From contig JAKIWG010000003.1 in the NCBI GenBank assembly GCA_022750155.1, positions 35,351 through 99,350 on the forward strand: a stretch of 64,000 bases of DNA, in the 5' to 3' direction. This DNA comes from Thermoplasmata archaeon (lineage in GTDB: Archaea; Thermoplasmatota; Thermoplasmata; Lutacidiplasmatales; UBA184). Of this stretch, positions 1 through 8,892 are shown in pieces; position 1 is the first letter of the stretch; every line of letters starts with the position of its first letter. A model generated the notes under the pieces. It searched no databases. It was not told the DNA's origin and saw nothing but the letters and a program-made list of their open reading frames with translations. A program made the translations under genes and the position numbers.

Positions 1-95
1 GGGACATCCCCGGCGTCCGATACAAGGTCATCCAGGTCAACGGGACGTCGCTCGACGAGCTCGTCCGCGGACGCAAGGAGAAGCCGCAGCGATGA
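1..95 (+). CDS. rps12: 30S ribosomal protein S12 (uS12), C-terminal fragment
   Basis: Only the last 30 codons are in the window. The reading frame beginning at base 3 gives [14 protein letters not shown] and then [12 protein letters not shown] before TGA at 93-95, which is the conserved C-terminus of archaeal uS12, a decoding-centre protein of the small ribosomal subunit. Its stop overlaps the start of rps7 as ATGA (92-95), so the two are translationally coupled, as in the usual archaeal rps12-rps7-fusA string. The 5' part of the gene lies outside the window. Confidence 0.93.
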   Translation, partial: DIPGVRYKVIQVNGTSLDELVRGRKEKPQR

Positions 96-757
96 GCGGA
101 GCCCCGAACCCCCTACGACCCCCACCGGAGATCATCGACGAGGTCACCGGTCCGATCATCCAGCGGCCGGCGCCCCCACCGCCCCCCCCGTTCCCGCTCC
201 CTCCCCTGTTCGGGAAGTATTCGTTCGAGGGGATCGAGGTGCACGACACCGGCCTCCAGCCGTACCTCTACCTCCACCCGATCTACGCGGCCCACACCGA
301 GGGAAAGCTCTCGGGACGCCCGTTCATGAAGACCCACATGCACCTGGTCGAGCGGCTCGCCAACCACCTGATGAAGGGGGGCAAGTTCACCGGGAAGAAG
401 TCGAAGGCCCTCGCGACGGTCCGGATGGCGTTCGACGAGGTCCACGCGACGACCCAGAAGAATCCCCTGCAGATGCTGGTGGACGCGGTCGAGAACGCGG
501 CCCCTCGCGAGGAGGTCACCCGGCTCCAGTTCGGCGGCATCTCGGTCCCTCGGGCCGTCGACGCCTCCCCCGCCCGCAGGGTGAGCGTCGCGATCCGCAA
601 CCTCGCCGACGGAGCGATCGCCGGCTCCCGCAAGTCCACCCGACCGATCCACTCCTGCCTCGCCAACGAGATCGTCCTGGCGGCGAAGGGGGACCTCACC
701 AGCTACGCCGTAGGCCGCAAGGAAGAGGTCGAGCGGGTCGCCCAGTCGGCGCGCTAG
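92..757 (+). CDS. rps7: 30S ribosomal protein S7 (uS7)
   Basis: This is the small-subunit head protein that binds the 3' domain of 16S rRNA. The 221-residue product carries the family core from about residue 45 to the end ([47 protein letters not shown] and the C-terminal [12 protein letters not shown]). The first 45 residues are a proline-rich extension with a run of six prolines; such N-terminal extensions vary among archaea. It sits between rps12 (4-nt overlap) and fusA (19-nt gap), so it is surely in one operon with them. Confidence 0.96.
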   Translation: MSGAPNPLRPPPEIIDEVTGPIIQRPAPPPPPPFPLPPLFGKYSFEGIEVHDTGLQPYLYLHPIYAAHTEGKLSGRPFMKTHMHLVERLANHLMKGGKFTGKKSKALATVRMAFDEVHATTQKNPLQMLVDAVENAAPREEVTRLQFGGISVPRAVDASPARRVSVAIRNLADGAIAGSRKSTRPIHSCLANEIVLAAKGDLTSYAVGRKEEVERVAQSAR

Positions 758-776
758 GCAGGGGGGTCGGAGCGAG

Positions 777-2978
777 ATGACGCACATCCGTGCCGAGTTG
801 GCGAAAGCCATCCCGGACATGATGAAGAACCTCGACCGGATCCGCAACATCGGGATCGTCGCCCACATCCATCACGGCAAGACGACCCTCTCGGACAACC
901 TGCTCGCCGCCGCGGGGATGATCTCCAACGAGCTCGCGGGCAAGCAACTGTATCTCAACTTTGACGAGCAGGAACAGGCCCGCCTGCTCACGATCAACAA
1001 CGCCGACGTCACCATCGTCCACGAGTTCGAGGGCCAGCAGCACCTGATCAACCTCATCGACACGCCCGGCCACGTCGATTTCGGCGGGGACGTGACGCGG
1101 GCCATGCGGGCGGTCGACGGGGCGGTCGTCGTCGTCTGCGCCGTCGAGGGGGTCATGGCCCAGACGGAGACGGTGCTCCGCCAGGCGCTCCGCGAGAAGG
1201 TCCAGCCGGTGCTGTTCATCAACAAGGTCGACCGGGCCATCAAGGAGCTCCAGCTCACCCCGGAATCGCTGCAGAAGCGGTTCACCACGATCATCTCCGA
1301 GGTCAACGAGCTCATCCGTCGGATGGCGCCGGAGGAGTTCGTCGACACGTGGTCGGTGGACCCGCGCGACGGCTCGGTGGCGTTCGGATCCGGCTACGAG
1401 AACTGGGCGATCAGCGTGCCCTACATGCTGAAGACCGGGGTCAAGTTCAAGGACATCATCGACTACGTTTCGACCGGCCGCTCCCGCGAGATCGCGCTCA
1501 AGGCGAGGATCAACGACGTCGTCTTCGACATGGTCGTCAAGCACCTTCCCTCGCCGTCCGTCGCCCAGAAGTACCGCATCCCGAACATCTGGAAGGGGGA
1601 CATCAACTCCACCGTCGGCCAGGCGATGATGACCACGAACGCGGAGGGGCCCACCGCCTTCATGGTCACCGACATCACGATGGACCCGAACGCCGGGGAG
1701 ATCGCGACCGGCCGCGTCTTTTCCGGTCGGCTCCAGAAGGGCATGGAGCTCTCGGTCGTCGGCACCAAGCTGAAGAACCGCGTCCAGCACGTCTCGCTGT
1801 TCATGGGACCGGAGCGCCTCATGGTCGAGGAGGTCCAGGCCGGGAACATCGCGGCGATCATCGGCCTCAGCGATGCGTTCGCCGGGACGACGATGTCGAA
1901 CGCGCCGGAGATGGTCCCGTTCGAAGAGATCCGGCACGTCTCGGAGCCGGTCGTCACCGTCGCCATCGAGCCGAAGCACATGGGCGACCTCCCGAAGCTC
2001 ATCGAGACGATGCGCAAGATCGGGAAGGAGGACGCTTCCCTGAAGGTCGAGATCAACCAGGAGACCGGCGAGCACCTGCTCTCGGGCATGGGCGAGCTCC
2101 ACCTGGAGATCACCCAATACCGGATCACCAACGATTACAAGGTGGAGATCTCGGCGAGCAAGCCGATCGTCGTCTACCGGGAGACGGTCGGGGGACCCGG
2201 GGGCCCGTTCGAGGGCAAGTCGCCGAACAAGCACAACAAGTTCTACTTCGAAGTCGAGACGCTGCCCGCCGGGATCATCCAGGCGATCAAGGAGGGCGAG
2301 ATCCCCCAGGGGAAGTCGTTCAAGGACCTCAAGACGCTCGTGACGAAGATGGACGCCCTCGGCCTGTCGCGCGAGGAGGGTCGGGGCCTCATCGCCGTCG
2401 AGGGGACGAACATGCTCGTCGACGTCACGAAGGGGATCCAGTACCTCAACGAGACGATGGACCTGGTCGTCGACGCGTTCAAGGAGGCGATGAACCGCGG
2501 GCCGCTCGCCAACGAGAAGGTCTACGGGCTCAAGCTCCGCCTCGTCGATGCGAAGCTGCACGAGGACTCGATCCACCGCGGGCCGGCCCAGACGATCCCC
2601 GCCGCCCGTTCCGGAGCCTACGGGGCCATGTGCCTCGCCGGCCGCGTGCTCCTCGAGCCGCTCCAGAAGGTCACGGTCAACGTCCCCCAGGAGATCCTCT
2701 CCTCCGCCACCCGCGAGCTCCAGCGGCGCCGCGGAGAGATCCTCGACATGACGAGCGTCGGGGACCTCCAGACGATCATCGCCAAGGTGCCCGTCGCCGA
2801 GATGTTCGGGTTCGCCTCGGATATCCGTAGCGCGACGGCCGGCAAGGTCCTCTGGGCGACGGAATCGCTCGGGTTCGAGGTGCTGCCGAAGGAATTGCAG
2901 AAGCCGGTGGTCGCCGAGATCCGGCAGCGCCGCGGCCTCAAGCCCGAACCGTACGACGCGGCATACTACTCCGGGTAG
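777..2978 (+). CDS. fusA: Translation elongation factor 2 (aEF-2)
   Basis: This GTPase drives ribosomal translocation. The 733-residue length and order (G domain, domains II-V) are normal. Visible are G1 (residues 29-37), DTPGH (95-99), NKVD (149-152) and the domain IV loop LHEDSIHRGPAQ with the histidine (about residue 600) that is converted to diphthamide. Two positions differ from the textbook EF-2/EF-G pattern: G1 reads AHIHHGKTT with His32 where Asp is usual, and switch I reads ARLLTI where RGITI is usual; the essential Thr (residue 72) is kept. It is the third gene of the rps12-rps7 operon. Identity is certain; the effect of the substitutions is not. Confidence 0.97.
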   Translation: MTHIRAELAKAIPDMMKNLDRIRNIGIVAHIHHGKTTLSDNLLAAAGMISNELAGKQLYLNFDEQEQARLLTINNADVTIVHEFEGQQHLINLIDTPGHVDFGGDVTRAMRAVDGAVVVVCAVEGVMAQTETVLRQALREKVQPVLFINKVDRAIKELQLTPESLQKRFTTIISEVNELIRRMAPEEFVDTWSVDPRDGSVAFGSGYENWAISVPYMLKTGVKFKDIIDYVSTGRSREIALKARINDVVFDMVVKHLPSPSVAQKYRIPNIWKGDINSTVGQAMMTTNAEGPTAFMVTDITMDPNAGEIATGRVFSGRLQKGMELSVVGTKLKNRVQHVSLFMGPERLMVEEVQAGNIAAIIGLSDAFAGTTMSNAPEMVPFEEIRHVSEPVVTVAIEPKHMGDLPKLIETMRKIGKEDASLKVEINQETGEHLLSGMGELHLEITQYRITNDYKVEISASKPIVVYRETVGGPGGPFEGKSPNKHNKFYFEVETLPAGIIQAIKEGEIPQGKSFKDLKTLVTKMDALGLSREEGRGLIAVEGTNMLVDVTKGIQYLNETMDLVVDAFKEAMNRGPLANEKVYGLKLRLVDAKLHEDSIHRGPAQTIPAARSGAYGAMCLAGRVLLEPLQKVTVNVPQEILSSATRELQRRRGEILDMTSVGDLQTIIAKVPVAEMFGFASDIRSATAGKVLWATESLGFEVLPKELQKPVVAEIRQRRGLKPEPYDAAYYSG

Positions 2979-3022
2979 GTCGATGGACAGGCCCGTCCGG
3001 GCCTCGCCTAGTGGGAACGAAG

Positions 3023-3604
3023 CTACCGGGCCCGTGGGCCGCGGGGCGACCGACCGTCGAGGGTCCGTTGGGCCGGGTCTCGCGGACCTTCCGGCGTCTT
3101 CGACCGGAGCGGCCAGGCCCCTTCCCGGTCGAGGAGCCAGCGCTTTCGCCACAGCCCGAGACCAAAGCCCGTGAGCGAGCCGGTCTCGCCGACGACCCGG
3201 TGGCACGGAATGATGATCGGGATGGGGTTGCGATGCATCGCCCCGCCGACCGCCCGGGCCGAGCCCGGGTGACCGGCGCGCCGGGCGAGCTCGCCGTAGG
3301 TGACGGTCTCGCCGGCCGGGACTCGGCAGAGCTCCGCCCATACCGCGGCATCGAACGCCGAGCCCCCCGGAGTCTGCGGCTCGAGCTCGAAGGTGGTCCG
3401 CTTCCCCCGGAAGTACTCCGAGAGCTGGCGAGGGGCACTCCCGGCGGGGAACGGGGGCCGGCGGACCTTCACGCCTTCGGGGACGCCCGATTGCTCGAGA
3501 CCGCGCTCCAGCAGATCGACGACGCGGACCGTGCGGCCGCGGTACAGGATTCGGAAGGTACCGATGGGCGTCGGGACGTCGGCGCACTCCAACGGTTCGC
3601 TCAT
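3023..3604 (-). CDS. ogt: Methylated-DNA--protein-cysteine methyltransferase
   Basis: This suicide enzyme removes alkyl groups from O6-alkylguanine in DNA. The active-site motif PCHRV is at residues 133-137 (Cys134 nucleophile), preceded by the helix-turn-helix segment TYGELARRAG and RAVGGAMHRNP. A longer frame reaches 3649, but ATG at 3604 is preferred because an AT-rich box (3626-3635) lies 22-31 nt upstream, as expected for a leaderless transcript. About 30 residues after the domain are basic and probably not conserved. It follows radB on the same strand after 59 nt; both are DNA-repair proteins. Confidence 0.93.
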   Translation of the reverse strand: MSEPLECADVPTPIGTFRILYRGRTVRVVDLLERGLEQSGVPEGVKVRRPPFPAGSAPRQLSEYFRGKRTTFELEPQTPGGSAFDAAVWAELCRVPAGETVTYGELARRAGHPGSARAVGGAMHRNPIPIIIPCHRVVGETGSLTGFGLGLWRKRWLLDREGAWPLRSKTPEGPRDPAQRTLDGRSPRGPRAR

Positions 3605-3625
3605 GGCGCCCGGACCCGTTCCGGG

Positions 3626-3635
3626 ACTTAAGGAA
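3626..3635 (-). promoter_or_regulatory. Possible TATA box for the methyltransferase gene
   Basis: On the minus strand the sequence reads TCCTTAAGTC, 22-31 nt upstream of the ATG at 3604, in an otherwise GC-rich gap. It is a weak match to an archaeal TATA element. Confidence 0.3.
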
Positions 3636-3663
3636 ATGGCCCGACCCACCGCTCCTCGGCGCG

Positions 3664-4338
3664 CTAGGCGAGGCCGGAGTCGCTGATCGAGAACTCCGCG
3701 GCCTGCTCCGGCCGGGAGCGGTGCTTGACGAGGACGACCCGCCGGCGATTTCCGTTGAGCCGGTCGAACCGAAGGATCGTCTTCGCCGCATGGTTGACGA
3801 ACGATCCCCCCAGCGGCTCGATCGTCCCGGCCTTCATGCTCCGCCAGACCTGGTTGGTGAAGACGACGGGTACCGCCGTCGCGAGCGACGTCGAGAGCAG
3901 GTCCCCGAGCTCGAGGGCCATCGCGAGCCGTCCTGAATCCTCGTCGTCGCCGGAGAGCGTCAGCCGATAGAACAGGGTCGCCGAGTCGACGACGATGAGG
4001 CCGACCGGCCGCTGGCCTTCACGGGTCAGCGCGCACGCCGTGGCGACCGCCCGGTTCTGCTCGTCGAGGTTCTTCGGCGTCGACAACAGGACCCGGCGGA
4101 GGACGTCCTGGGCACGTCCGCCGGAGATCGACTCGATCCGGTCGACCGAAACCCCTTCGGTATCGATGTAGAATACCCAACGGTCGGCGAGGGCGACGCG
4201 GGCCGCCAGCTGCAGGCAGAAGAGCGTCTTGCCGCTCCCGCCCTCCCCGTAGAGCTCGGTCAGCCCGTCGGTCTCGATGCCACCGCCGAGGATCGCGTCG
4301 ACGGAGGGGATCCCCGTCGAGAGGCGGTCCTCAGGCAT
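3664..4338 (-). CDS. radB: DNA repair and recombination protein RadB
   Basis: RadB is the short euryarchaeal RecA/RadA paralogue thought to assist the RadA recombinase. The 224-residue product lacks the N-terminal DNA-binding domain of RadA and starts directly with the ATPase core: Walker A GEGGSGKT at residues 31-38, Walker B VGLIVVDSATLFYR, and an L2-like region ending in TNQVWRS. ATG at 4338 is chosen over an upstream start at 4365 because a TATA-like box lies just before it. It is followed by the methyltransferase gene, giving a small repair cluster. Confidence 0.93.
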   Translation of the reverse strand: MPEDRLSTGIPSVDAILGGGIETDGLTELYGEGGSGKTLFCLQLAARVALADRWVFYIDTEGVSVDRIESISGGRAQDVLRRVLLSTPKNLDEQNRAVATACALTREGQRPVGLIVVDSATLFYRLTLSGDDEDSGRLAMALELGDLLSTSLATAVPVVFTNQVWRSMKAGTIEPLGGSFVNHAAKTILRFDRLNGNRRRVVLVKHRSRPEQAAEFSISDSGLA

Positions 4339-4361
4339 CGACCCAAGGACGGGTCCGGAGC

Positions 4362-4369
4362 GCATAACC
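4362..4369 (-). promoter_or_regulatory. TATA box for radB
   Basis: The minus strand reads GGTTATGC, 24-31 nt upstream of the ATG at 4338. The spacing implies transcription beginning at or next to the start codon. Confidence 0.45.
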
Positions 4370-4387
4370 TCCGACCCGACGCGCGGC

Positions 4388-5728
4388 TCACGAACGGAGC
4401 GGGTAGCGCTCCCCCTTCACCGGAGGCAAGGAGCTCGGCCCGTACCCGGCGAACTCCTCCGGGTGCTCGGTGTGCACGGGGAACACGGTGCCGGGGCCGA
4501 TCTGGCGGGCCACCTGGGCGAGTTCCGGCCCCGCGCAGTGGCCGGAGGCATGGTACTGGTGGAACGCGAGGCCGAAATGGTCGAGCCAGTTGTGCAATAC
4601 CTGGTCGTCGACATCGTCCTCGGAGAATGGCTCGCTCATCGAGTGGATGAACGGGCTTCCCCGGGGAGGGCGCACATCGATCAGTTCGGCGAAGTGGGGC
4701 AGGTCCAGCGAGAGCAGGATCTCGCTCCCGTGCCGGCCGACGTAGGCGGCGTCGACGGCGTCGTCGAGGAACGGTCGCTCCCATTTGAACGTCTTCTTCT
4801 TCGAACGCGCGTAGACGCGCAACCCCTCGGAGCGACCGGGGGTCGGCACCTGGGGGCCCAAGGTCGGGGCCATGGAGGTGAGCAGGTGCGCGGTCTTGAC
4901 CGGGACCACGAACTCCCTCCCCGCCTCCCGAGCTGCGTGGTAGAGCGTGGTGAGCCGGTCGATGTCCCTCGGGTAGCAGCTGACGAGGGCCAGACGATCG
5001 CTCTTCTCGAGGAGCCCATCCACCCCTTCGCGTACGCCGGCCTCGGAGAAATTGCGTCGCGGGTCGGGTCCGGCCCGCGTCCCTTCCATGATCAGGGCGA
5101 CGGGCTTCTCCGAGGCCGCCTGTTCGACGAAGGCGTGGGTTTGGGCGGCCCGGGGCCCGTGCATCCGGAAATCGCCGGTGTAGGCGATCGTGCCCTGGCG
5201 GGTGCGGATGAGGAAGCCGTACGCCGACGGGATGGAGTGGTCGACCGGGACCGGCTCGACCTCGAGGTGGCCGATCTGCACGCGGGTCCCGTCCGGGACG
5301 ACCCTCCAGTCATGGTCCCCGTATTTCTGGGTCCCGGCCGTCTGGATCGTGTCCAGTAGCTGCTTCGTGCCCGGGGCGACGTACACCGGGATCTCCGGGT
5401 CGACGAGGTCGAGGTGACCGGCGTGGTCCAGGTGGGCGTGGCTGACGAATAGGCCGTGGACCTCTGGGGCCTTGTAGGGGAGGTCGGAACCCGCGAGGGC
5501 ATCGGCGGAGTAGAGCCCGTCAAGCCGGGGCAGGAGGTCGAACTCGAGGAGGTCCTTCACCGGGCTCACCGACCTCGGTTGGAGGAAGTTGATGTAGAAC
5601 TGCTCCCACCGGTCGGAGAACGAGGGGCCGAAATCGAAGAGGATACGGTCGGGGCCGTCCTCGACCAGTATCTTGTTCCCCCCGATCTCGTGGACCCCGC
5701 CAAGGAACGTGATGGACGGTCCCGGCAT
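4388..5728 (-). CDS. MBL-fold beta-CASP ribonuclease, RNase J-related
   Basis: This is a metallo-beta-lactamase-fold nuclease of the RNase J/CPSF type, probably acting on RNA. It opens with ITFLGGVHEIGGNKILVE, the characteristic RNase J start, followed by the metal-binding motif SHAHLDH (residues 96-102), GDFRMHGP (metal Asp and His) and, near the end, HASGHCAG and PVHTEHPEEF, which match the beta-CASP motif B/C region. The frame extends to 5872, but ATG at 5728 begins right at the conserved domain, giving 446 residues. It lies upstream of radB on the same strand. It could be either a 5'-3' exonuclease or an endonuclease; sequence alone does not decide. Confidence 0.85.
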   Translation of the reverse strand: MPGPSITFLGGVHEIGGNKILVEDGPDRILFDFGPSFSDRWEQFYINFLQPRSVSPVKDLLEFDLLPRLDGLYSADALAGSDLPYKAPEVHGLFVSHAHLDHAGHLDLVDPEIPVYVAPGTKQLLDTIQTAGTQKYGDHDWRVVPDGTRVQIGHLEVEPVPVDHSIPSAYGFLIRTRQGTIAYTGDFRMHGPRAAQTHAFVEQAASEKPVALIMEGTRAGPDPRRNFSEAGVREGVDGLLEKSDRLALVSCYPRDIDRLTTLYHAAREAGREFVVPVKTAHLLTSMAPTLGPQVPTPGRSEGLRVYARSKKKTFKWERPFLDDAVDAAYVGRHGSEILLSLDLPHFAELIDVRPPRGSPFIHSMSEPFSEDDVDDQVLHNWLDHFGLAFHQYHASGHCAGPELAQVARQIGPGTVFPVHTEHPEEFAGYGPSSLPPVKGERYPLRS

Positions 5729-5901
5729 GTCATCGCCACCCCCGACTTCGGTGAAAGGGTTTCCTGGCGCCGTCCCCCCTCGCGTCCCGATCTCGCGACG
5801 CCGCGATGCGTTGCGGTCGCCCGGCCCGCCGGAGGAGAAACTCGGCCGAACCTCGCGGAAACCACGGCTCACCGGCCGTCCGGAGAACCGGCCAAATGCG
5901 C

Positions 5902-5910
5902 CCTTTTATG
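5902..5910 (+). promoter_or_regulatory. TATA box for first kelch gene
   Basis: CCTTTTATG in a GC-rich surrounding, about 41 nt before the ATG at 5945. An AT-rich box at the same distance precedes the second kelch gene, supporting it as the promoter element. Confidence 0.5.
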
Positions 5911-5944
5911 GGGGGCCACAGAATCGCCCGGTCGAGCGGCGGTC

Positions 5945-6985
5945 ATGCGAGCTCTTCGCGCCCTGGTGCGCTCCGGCCTGGTGGCGACCCTCCCGATGTC
6001 GGCGTTGGTCCTGCTCTTGGTCGTCCCGACCGGGATCGGGTCTTCAATGGCTTCTTCCCACGTTTCCGGGGGACCTGCTGCCACGGTCCACCCCACCGCC
6101 GTTCACCCTGCTCCCCGATGGGTCGACCCGATGGTGTACGATGCGAAGGATGGCTACGTGGTACTGTTCGGCGGCGGCGGACCCACCAAGAATTTCGCCG
6201 ACACTTGGACCTATCAGGCCGGGGTCTGGACCAAGCTGACGCCTCCCACGCACCCCAGCGCCCGGAACGTCGAAGGGTTGGTCTACGATGCGAGGGATGG
6301 GAAGGTCCTGCTGTTCGGGGGGGGAGACTCCACCGGCTACCTCGGGGACACCTGGGAGTTCAGTGCCGGCCTCTGGACGCAACTCCACCTGGCCCTGGCT
6401 CCGTCGCCGCGCGGCGCCATGGGGATGGCCTATGACGCGAAGAACCGGTACGTGGTCCTGTTCGGGGGAGAGGGGCCGGGCCCGATGCTCAACGACACGT
6501 GGGCATTCGCGAACGGCCACTGGAAGCTCCTTTCCCCCACCACGGCGCCGACCCCGCGGCGCTCCTTTGGCATGACGTACGACGCGGCGGACGGCTACGT
6601 CGTGCTGTTCGGCGGGCTGGCCGCGGGCGACGCGAACGACACCTGGACGTTCTCGGGTGGCGTGTGGACCCAGCTCTCGCCGACGACCGCCCCCGGGGTC
6701 CGGGTCGCCCTGGCGATGGTATACGACTCGAAGGCGGGGACGGTCATCCTGTTCGGCGGGCGCGACGACAACACGCTCAGCCTCTACCACGACACGTGGG
6801 CGTTCCTCGGCGGAGCCTGGACGCTCCAGAACACCACGACGAGCCCGCCCGCTCGGCAGTGGCCCGGGATGGCCTACGACGGCGCCAGCGGGCGCGTGGT
6901 GCTGTTCGGCGGCGGCTCTACCGCCTACGCCCCGGTGTCGGTCCTTGGCGACACGCACACGTACTCGGCGGGCGTCTGGAGCTAG
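5945..6985 (+). CDS. Secreted six-bladed kelch-repeat protein (copy 1)
   Basis: The 346-residue product begins with a signal peptide (hydrophobic core about residues 12-32, then a small-residue region) followed by six repeats of about 48-54 residues. Each contains a variant of MxYDAxDGYVVLFGG, then DTWTF, a Gly-Val-Trp-Thr segment and a PxxR turn, which is the galactose-oxidase/kelch pattern. Six repeats predict one closed propeller. There is no C-terminal membrane anchor, so it is likely released or loosely held outside the cell. ATG at 5945 is chosen because the same GGCGGTCATG context starts the neighbouring paralogue. Ligand and function are unknown; kelch propellers usually bind proteins or glycans. 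Confidence 0.85.
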   Translation: MRALRALVRSGLVATLPMSALVLLLVVPTGIGSSMASSHVSGGPAATVHPTAVHPAPRWVDPMVYDAKDGYVVLFGGGGPTKNFADTWTYQAGVWTKLTPPTHPSARNVEGLVYDARDGKVLLFGGGDSTGYLGDTWEFSAGLWTQLHLALAPSPRGAMGMAYDAKNRYVVLFGGEGPGPMLNDTWAFANGHWKLLSPTTAPTPRRSFGMTYDAADGYVVLFGGLAAGDANDTWTFSGGVWTQLSPTTAPGVRVALAMVYDSKAGTVILFGGRDDNTLSLYHDTWAFLGGAWTLQNTTTSPPARQWPGMAYDGASGRVVLFGGGSTAYAPVSVLGDTHTYSAGVWS

Positions 6986-7301
6986 CCGGGGGCCGCTAGG
7001 AGCAGTCGGCCGGGCGACCCGCAATGGGTAGGACCGGACCTGAACCGGTCGAGTTCGAGCCGGGGCCCAACCCAGATCAGACCGTGGCGACGACCCGGGC
7101 GACCCGGGCGACCGGGGGGACGCGGCGGCCTCGCCTCCCGAGCGGGCCGAAGCGGTCGGCGCGTTCCTCCACGACCACGCTCCTGGGGGGGGCCTCCCGC
7201 CCTCAACGGACCGCAAGATCGCAGCTGGGTCACCGCCACGCGCCACTATGAATGGCGAACCTATTTGGGGGACGACGGATTGCGCGATTCGGGTGGCGGT
7301 C
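6986..7301 (+). other. Gap between kelch paralogues; promoter of copy 2, otherwise no gene seen
   Basis: These 316 bases hold no convincing gene. There is a short tandem of GACCCGGGC units around 7087-7110 and, near the end, CTATTTGG (7260-7267), an AT-rich element 35-41 nt upstream of the second kelch start at 7302. Short frames in this stretch are arginine/proline-rich and look like GC-rich noise. Confidence 0.5.
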
Positions 7302-8333
7302 ATGCAGGGTGGGCGTGGGTATCTGGGCTCCGGAGTTATTGCCTCACTCCCGGTGTCGGTGGTTCTTCTTCTTCTGGTGCCCGCGGGCCTCGCTGCCTCG
7401 ACCGGCGCGGCCCATTCCGGGGCCTCCCCGGCGGCGGTTCACCCATCGGCGAGATGGTCCACCCCGATGGCCTACGATGCCAAGGACGGGTACGTCGTCC
7501 TGTTCGGTGGCGGCGGAGCAACCAAGATGCTCAGCGACACTTGGACGTACAAGGCCGGGACCTGGACGAAGCTCGCCCCCACGACCCATCCCTCGGCCCG
7601 ATTCACCCAGGCAATGGTCTACGACGCGGCCGATGGCTATGTGCTGCTCTTCGGAGGGAACACGAACAACGGGGCGACCTTGTTCGGGGATACCTGGACA
7701 TTCAGCGCGGGGGTCTGGACCAAGCTCCACACCTCCGTGGCCCCCTCCCCTCGATACGGCATGTCGATGGCCTTTGATGCGAAGGACCACTACGTCGTGC
7801 TGTTCGGGGGTCAGGGCCCCACGACATTGTACAACGACACCTGGACCTTCTCCCATGGACACTGGACGCAGCTGACCCCGACCACCGTTCCGCCCCCCCG
7901 CCGCTCGGGCGGCATGGCGTACGACGCCGCCGATGGGTACGTCCTGATGTTCGGGGGCCTCAGCTACTCCGACGCGAATGACACGTGGGAGTTCGTCGGA
8001 GGGGCCTGGACTCAGATCTCGCAGATCAACACCACCGCCCCCGGGGTCCGGGTGGCCCCCGCGATGGTCTACGATGCCAAGGATCGGCACGTGGTGTTGT
8101 TCGGAGGGCGCGACGACAATTCGTTCACCCTGTACGCGGATACCTGGACCTTCCACTCCGGGGTCTGGACCCTTCGCCACCCGTCCACCTCCCCCGCGGC
8201 CCGTCAGTGGCCCAGCGCGGCGTTCGACGGGGCCGATGGGTACGTGGTCATGTTCGGCGGGGGGTCGAGCAACAGCGTGCCGGTGACCGTGCTCTCGGAC
8301 ACTCATACCTACCTGGCGGGGACCTGGACGTAG
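7302..8333 (+). CDS. Secreted six-bladed kelch-repeat protein (copy 2)
   Basis: A close paralogue of the upstream gene in tandem: signal peptide (about residues 10-33), then six YDAxDGYVVLFGG-type kelch blades spaced about 50 residues apart, with no membrane anchor, 343 residues. The frame is open from an ATG at 7248, but the ATG at 7302 aligns exactly with the paralogue's start (identical GGCGGTCATG context and LxSGVIASLPxS signal-peptide match) and is preferred. The two copies share the same blade order and the same promoter-to-start distance, so this is a recent tandem duplication that included the promoter. Confidence 0.85.
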   Translation: MQGGRGYLGSGVIASLPVSVVLLLLVPAGLAASTGAAHSGASPAAVHPSARWSTPMAYDAKDGYVVLFGGGGATKMLSDTWTYKAGTWTKLAPTTHPSARFTQAMVYDAADGYVLLFGGNTNNGATLFGDTWTFSAGVWTKLHTSVAPSPRYGMSMAFDAKDHYVVLFGGQGPTTLYNDTWTFSHGHWTQLTPTTVPPPRRSGGMAYDAADGYVLMFGGLSYSDANDTWEFVGGAWTQISQINTTAPGVRVAPAMVYDAKDRHVVLFGGRDDNSFTLYADTWTFHSGVWTLRHPSTSPAARQWPSAAFDGADGYVVMFGGGSSNSVPVTVLSDTHTYLAGTWT

Positions 8334-8449
8334 GGCGGCGTCGGCCCCCGCGCCTGCCCTGGGGCGCCCCGCACGCGCGTCATGGCGCAGAGGATTCCGG
8401 GCCGTTTCAGCGGGCCGGCCCGACGGCCGGGTGACCGAAGAGGTGCTAC

Positions 8450-8584
8450 CTATCGGGCCTTCAGGGTCTTCTTGACGTTGGGGTGCTCTTTGGTGAAGAT
8501 CTTCCCACCGCAGTTGTCGCAGCGGACCCCGAACAGGTTCGAGTCGCTCGGCAGCGCTTCCCCGCACCGGATGCAACGGAACAT
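8450..8584 (-). CDS. rpo12: DNA-directed RNA polymerase subunit Rpo12 (RpoP)
   Basis: A 44-residue protein starting at ATG 8584: MFRCIRCGEALPSDSN, then VRCDNCGGKIF and the basic tail VKKTLKAR. The CxxC...CxxC zinc ribbon (Cys4, Cys7, Cys22, Cys25) and the KIFTKE...VKKTLKAR ending are the hallmarks of archaeal Rpo12/eukaryotic Rpb12, a small assembly subunit of RNA polymerase. It is the last gene of the psmA-exosome-rpl37ae operon, following rpl37ae after 29 nt, a position often seen for rpoP in archaea. Confidence 0.92.
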   Translation of the reverse strand: MFRCIRCGEALPSDSNLFGVRCDNCGGKIFTKEHPNVKKTLKAR

Positions 8585-8613
8585 ATCTCACTCCTGAAAG
8601 GCGGATCTCCGAC

Positions 8614-8886
8614 TCAGGCCTCGCCCTTGGCGTCGGCGACCTTCTCCGAACGGGTGATTGGAGGCGCCGGGGTGAACAGGTAGGCCCCGCTGGCGAACTT
8701 CGTCCCGCAGCGGCTGCACTCGAAGACCCCGCTCGCCACGCGCGACACGGTGACGGTCGAGCACCGGGGGCAGGCGGCGTCGAGCTCGCGCTGGCGGTCG
8801 AGCTCGAGCACGCGGCGCCGGATGCGGATCCCGTAGCGGGGGCCCATCCAGCCCGTGTTGCCGACCTTCTTCGTCCGCTTGCTCAT
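8614..8886 (-). CDS. rpl37ae: 50S ribosomal protein L37Ae (eL43)
   Basis: A 90-residue zinc-ribbon protein of the large subunit. It starts MSKRTKKVGNTGWMGPRYG, continues with the basic IRRRVLELD segment and has two cysteine pairs, CPRC and CSRC, about 18 residues apart, then KFASGAYLFTP, all matching eL43. It lies 6 nt after rrp42 in the exosome operon. The C-terminal 15 residues are acidic and variable. Confidence 0.95.
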   Translation of the reverse strand: MSKRTKKVGNTGWMGPRYGIRIRRRVLELDRQRELDAACPRCSTVTVSRVASGVFECSRCGTKFASGAYLFTPAPPITRSEKVADAKGEA

Positions 8887-8892
8887 CGGTCC

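Noticed and set aside
696-3791. A 1031-residue minus-strand frame across EF-2
   Set aside because: It is a shadow of EF-2 in GC-rich sequence: no motif, Arg/Asp/Leu-biased composition and full overlap with a certain gene.
7248-7301. Upstream ATG of the second kelch gene
   Set aside because: The paralogue aligns only from ATG 7302, and the extra 18 residues would precede the signal peptide with polar residues.
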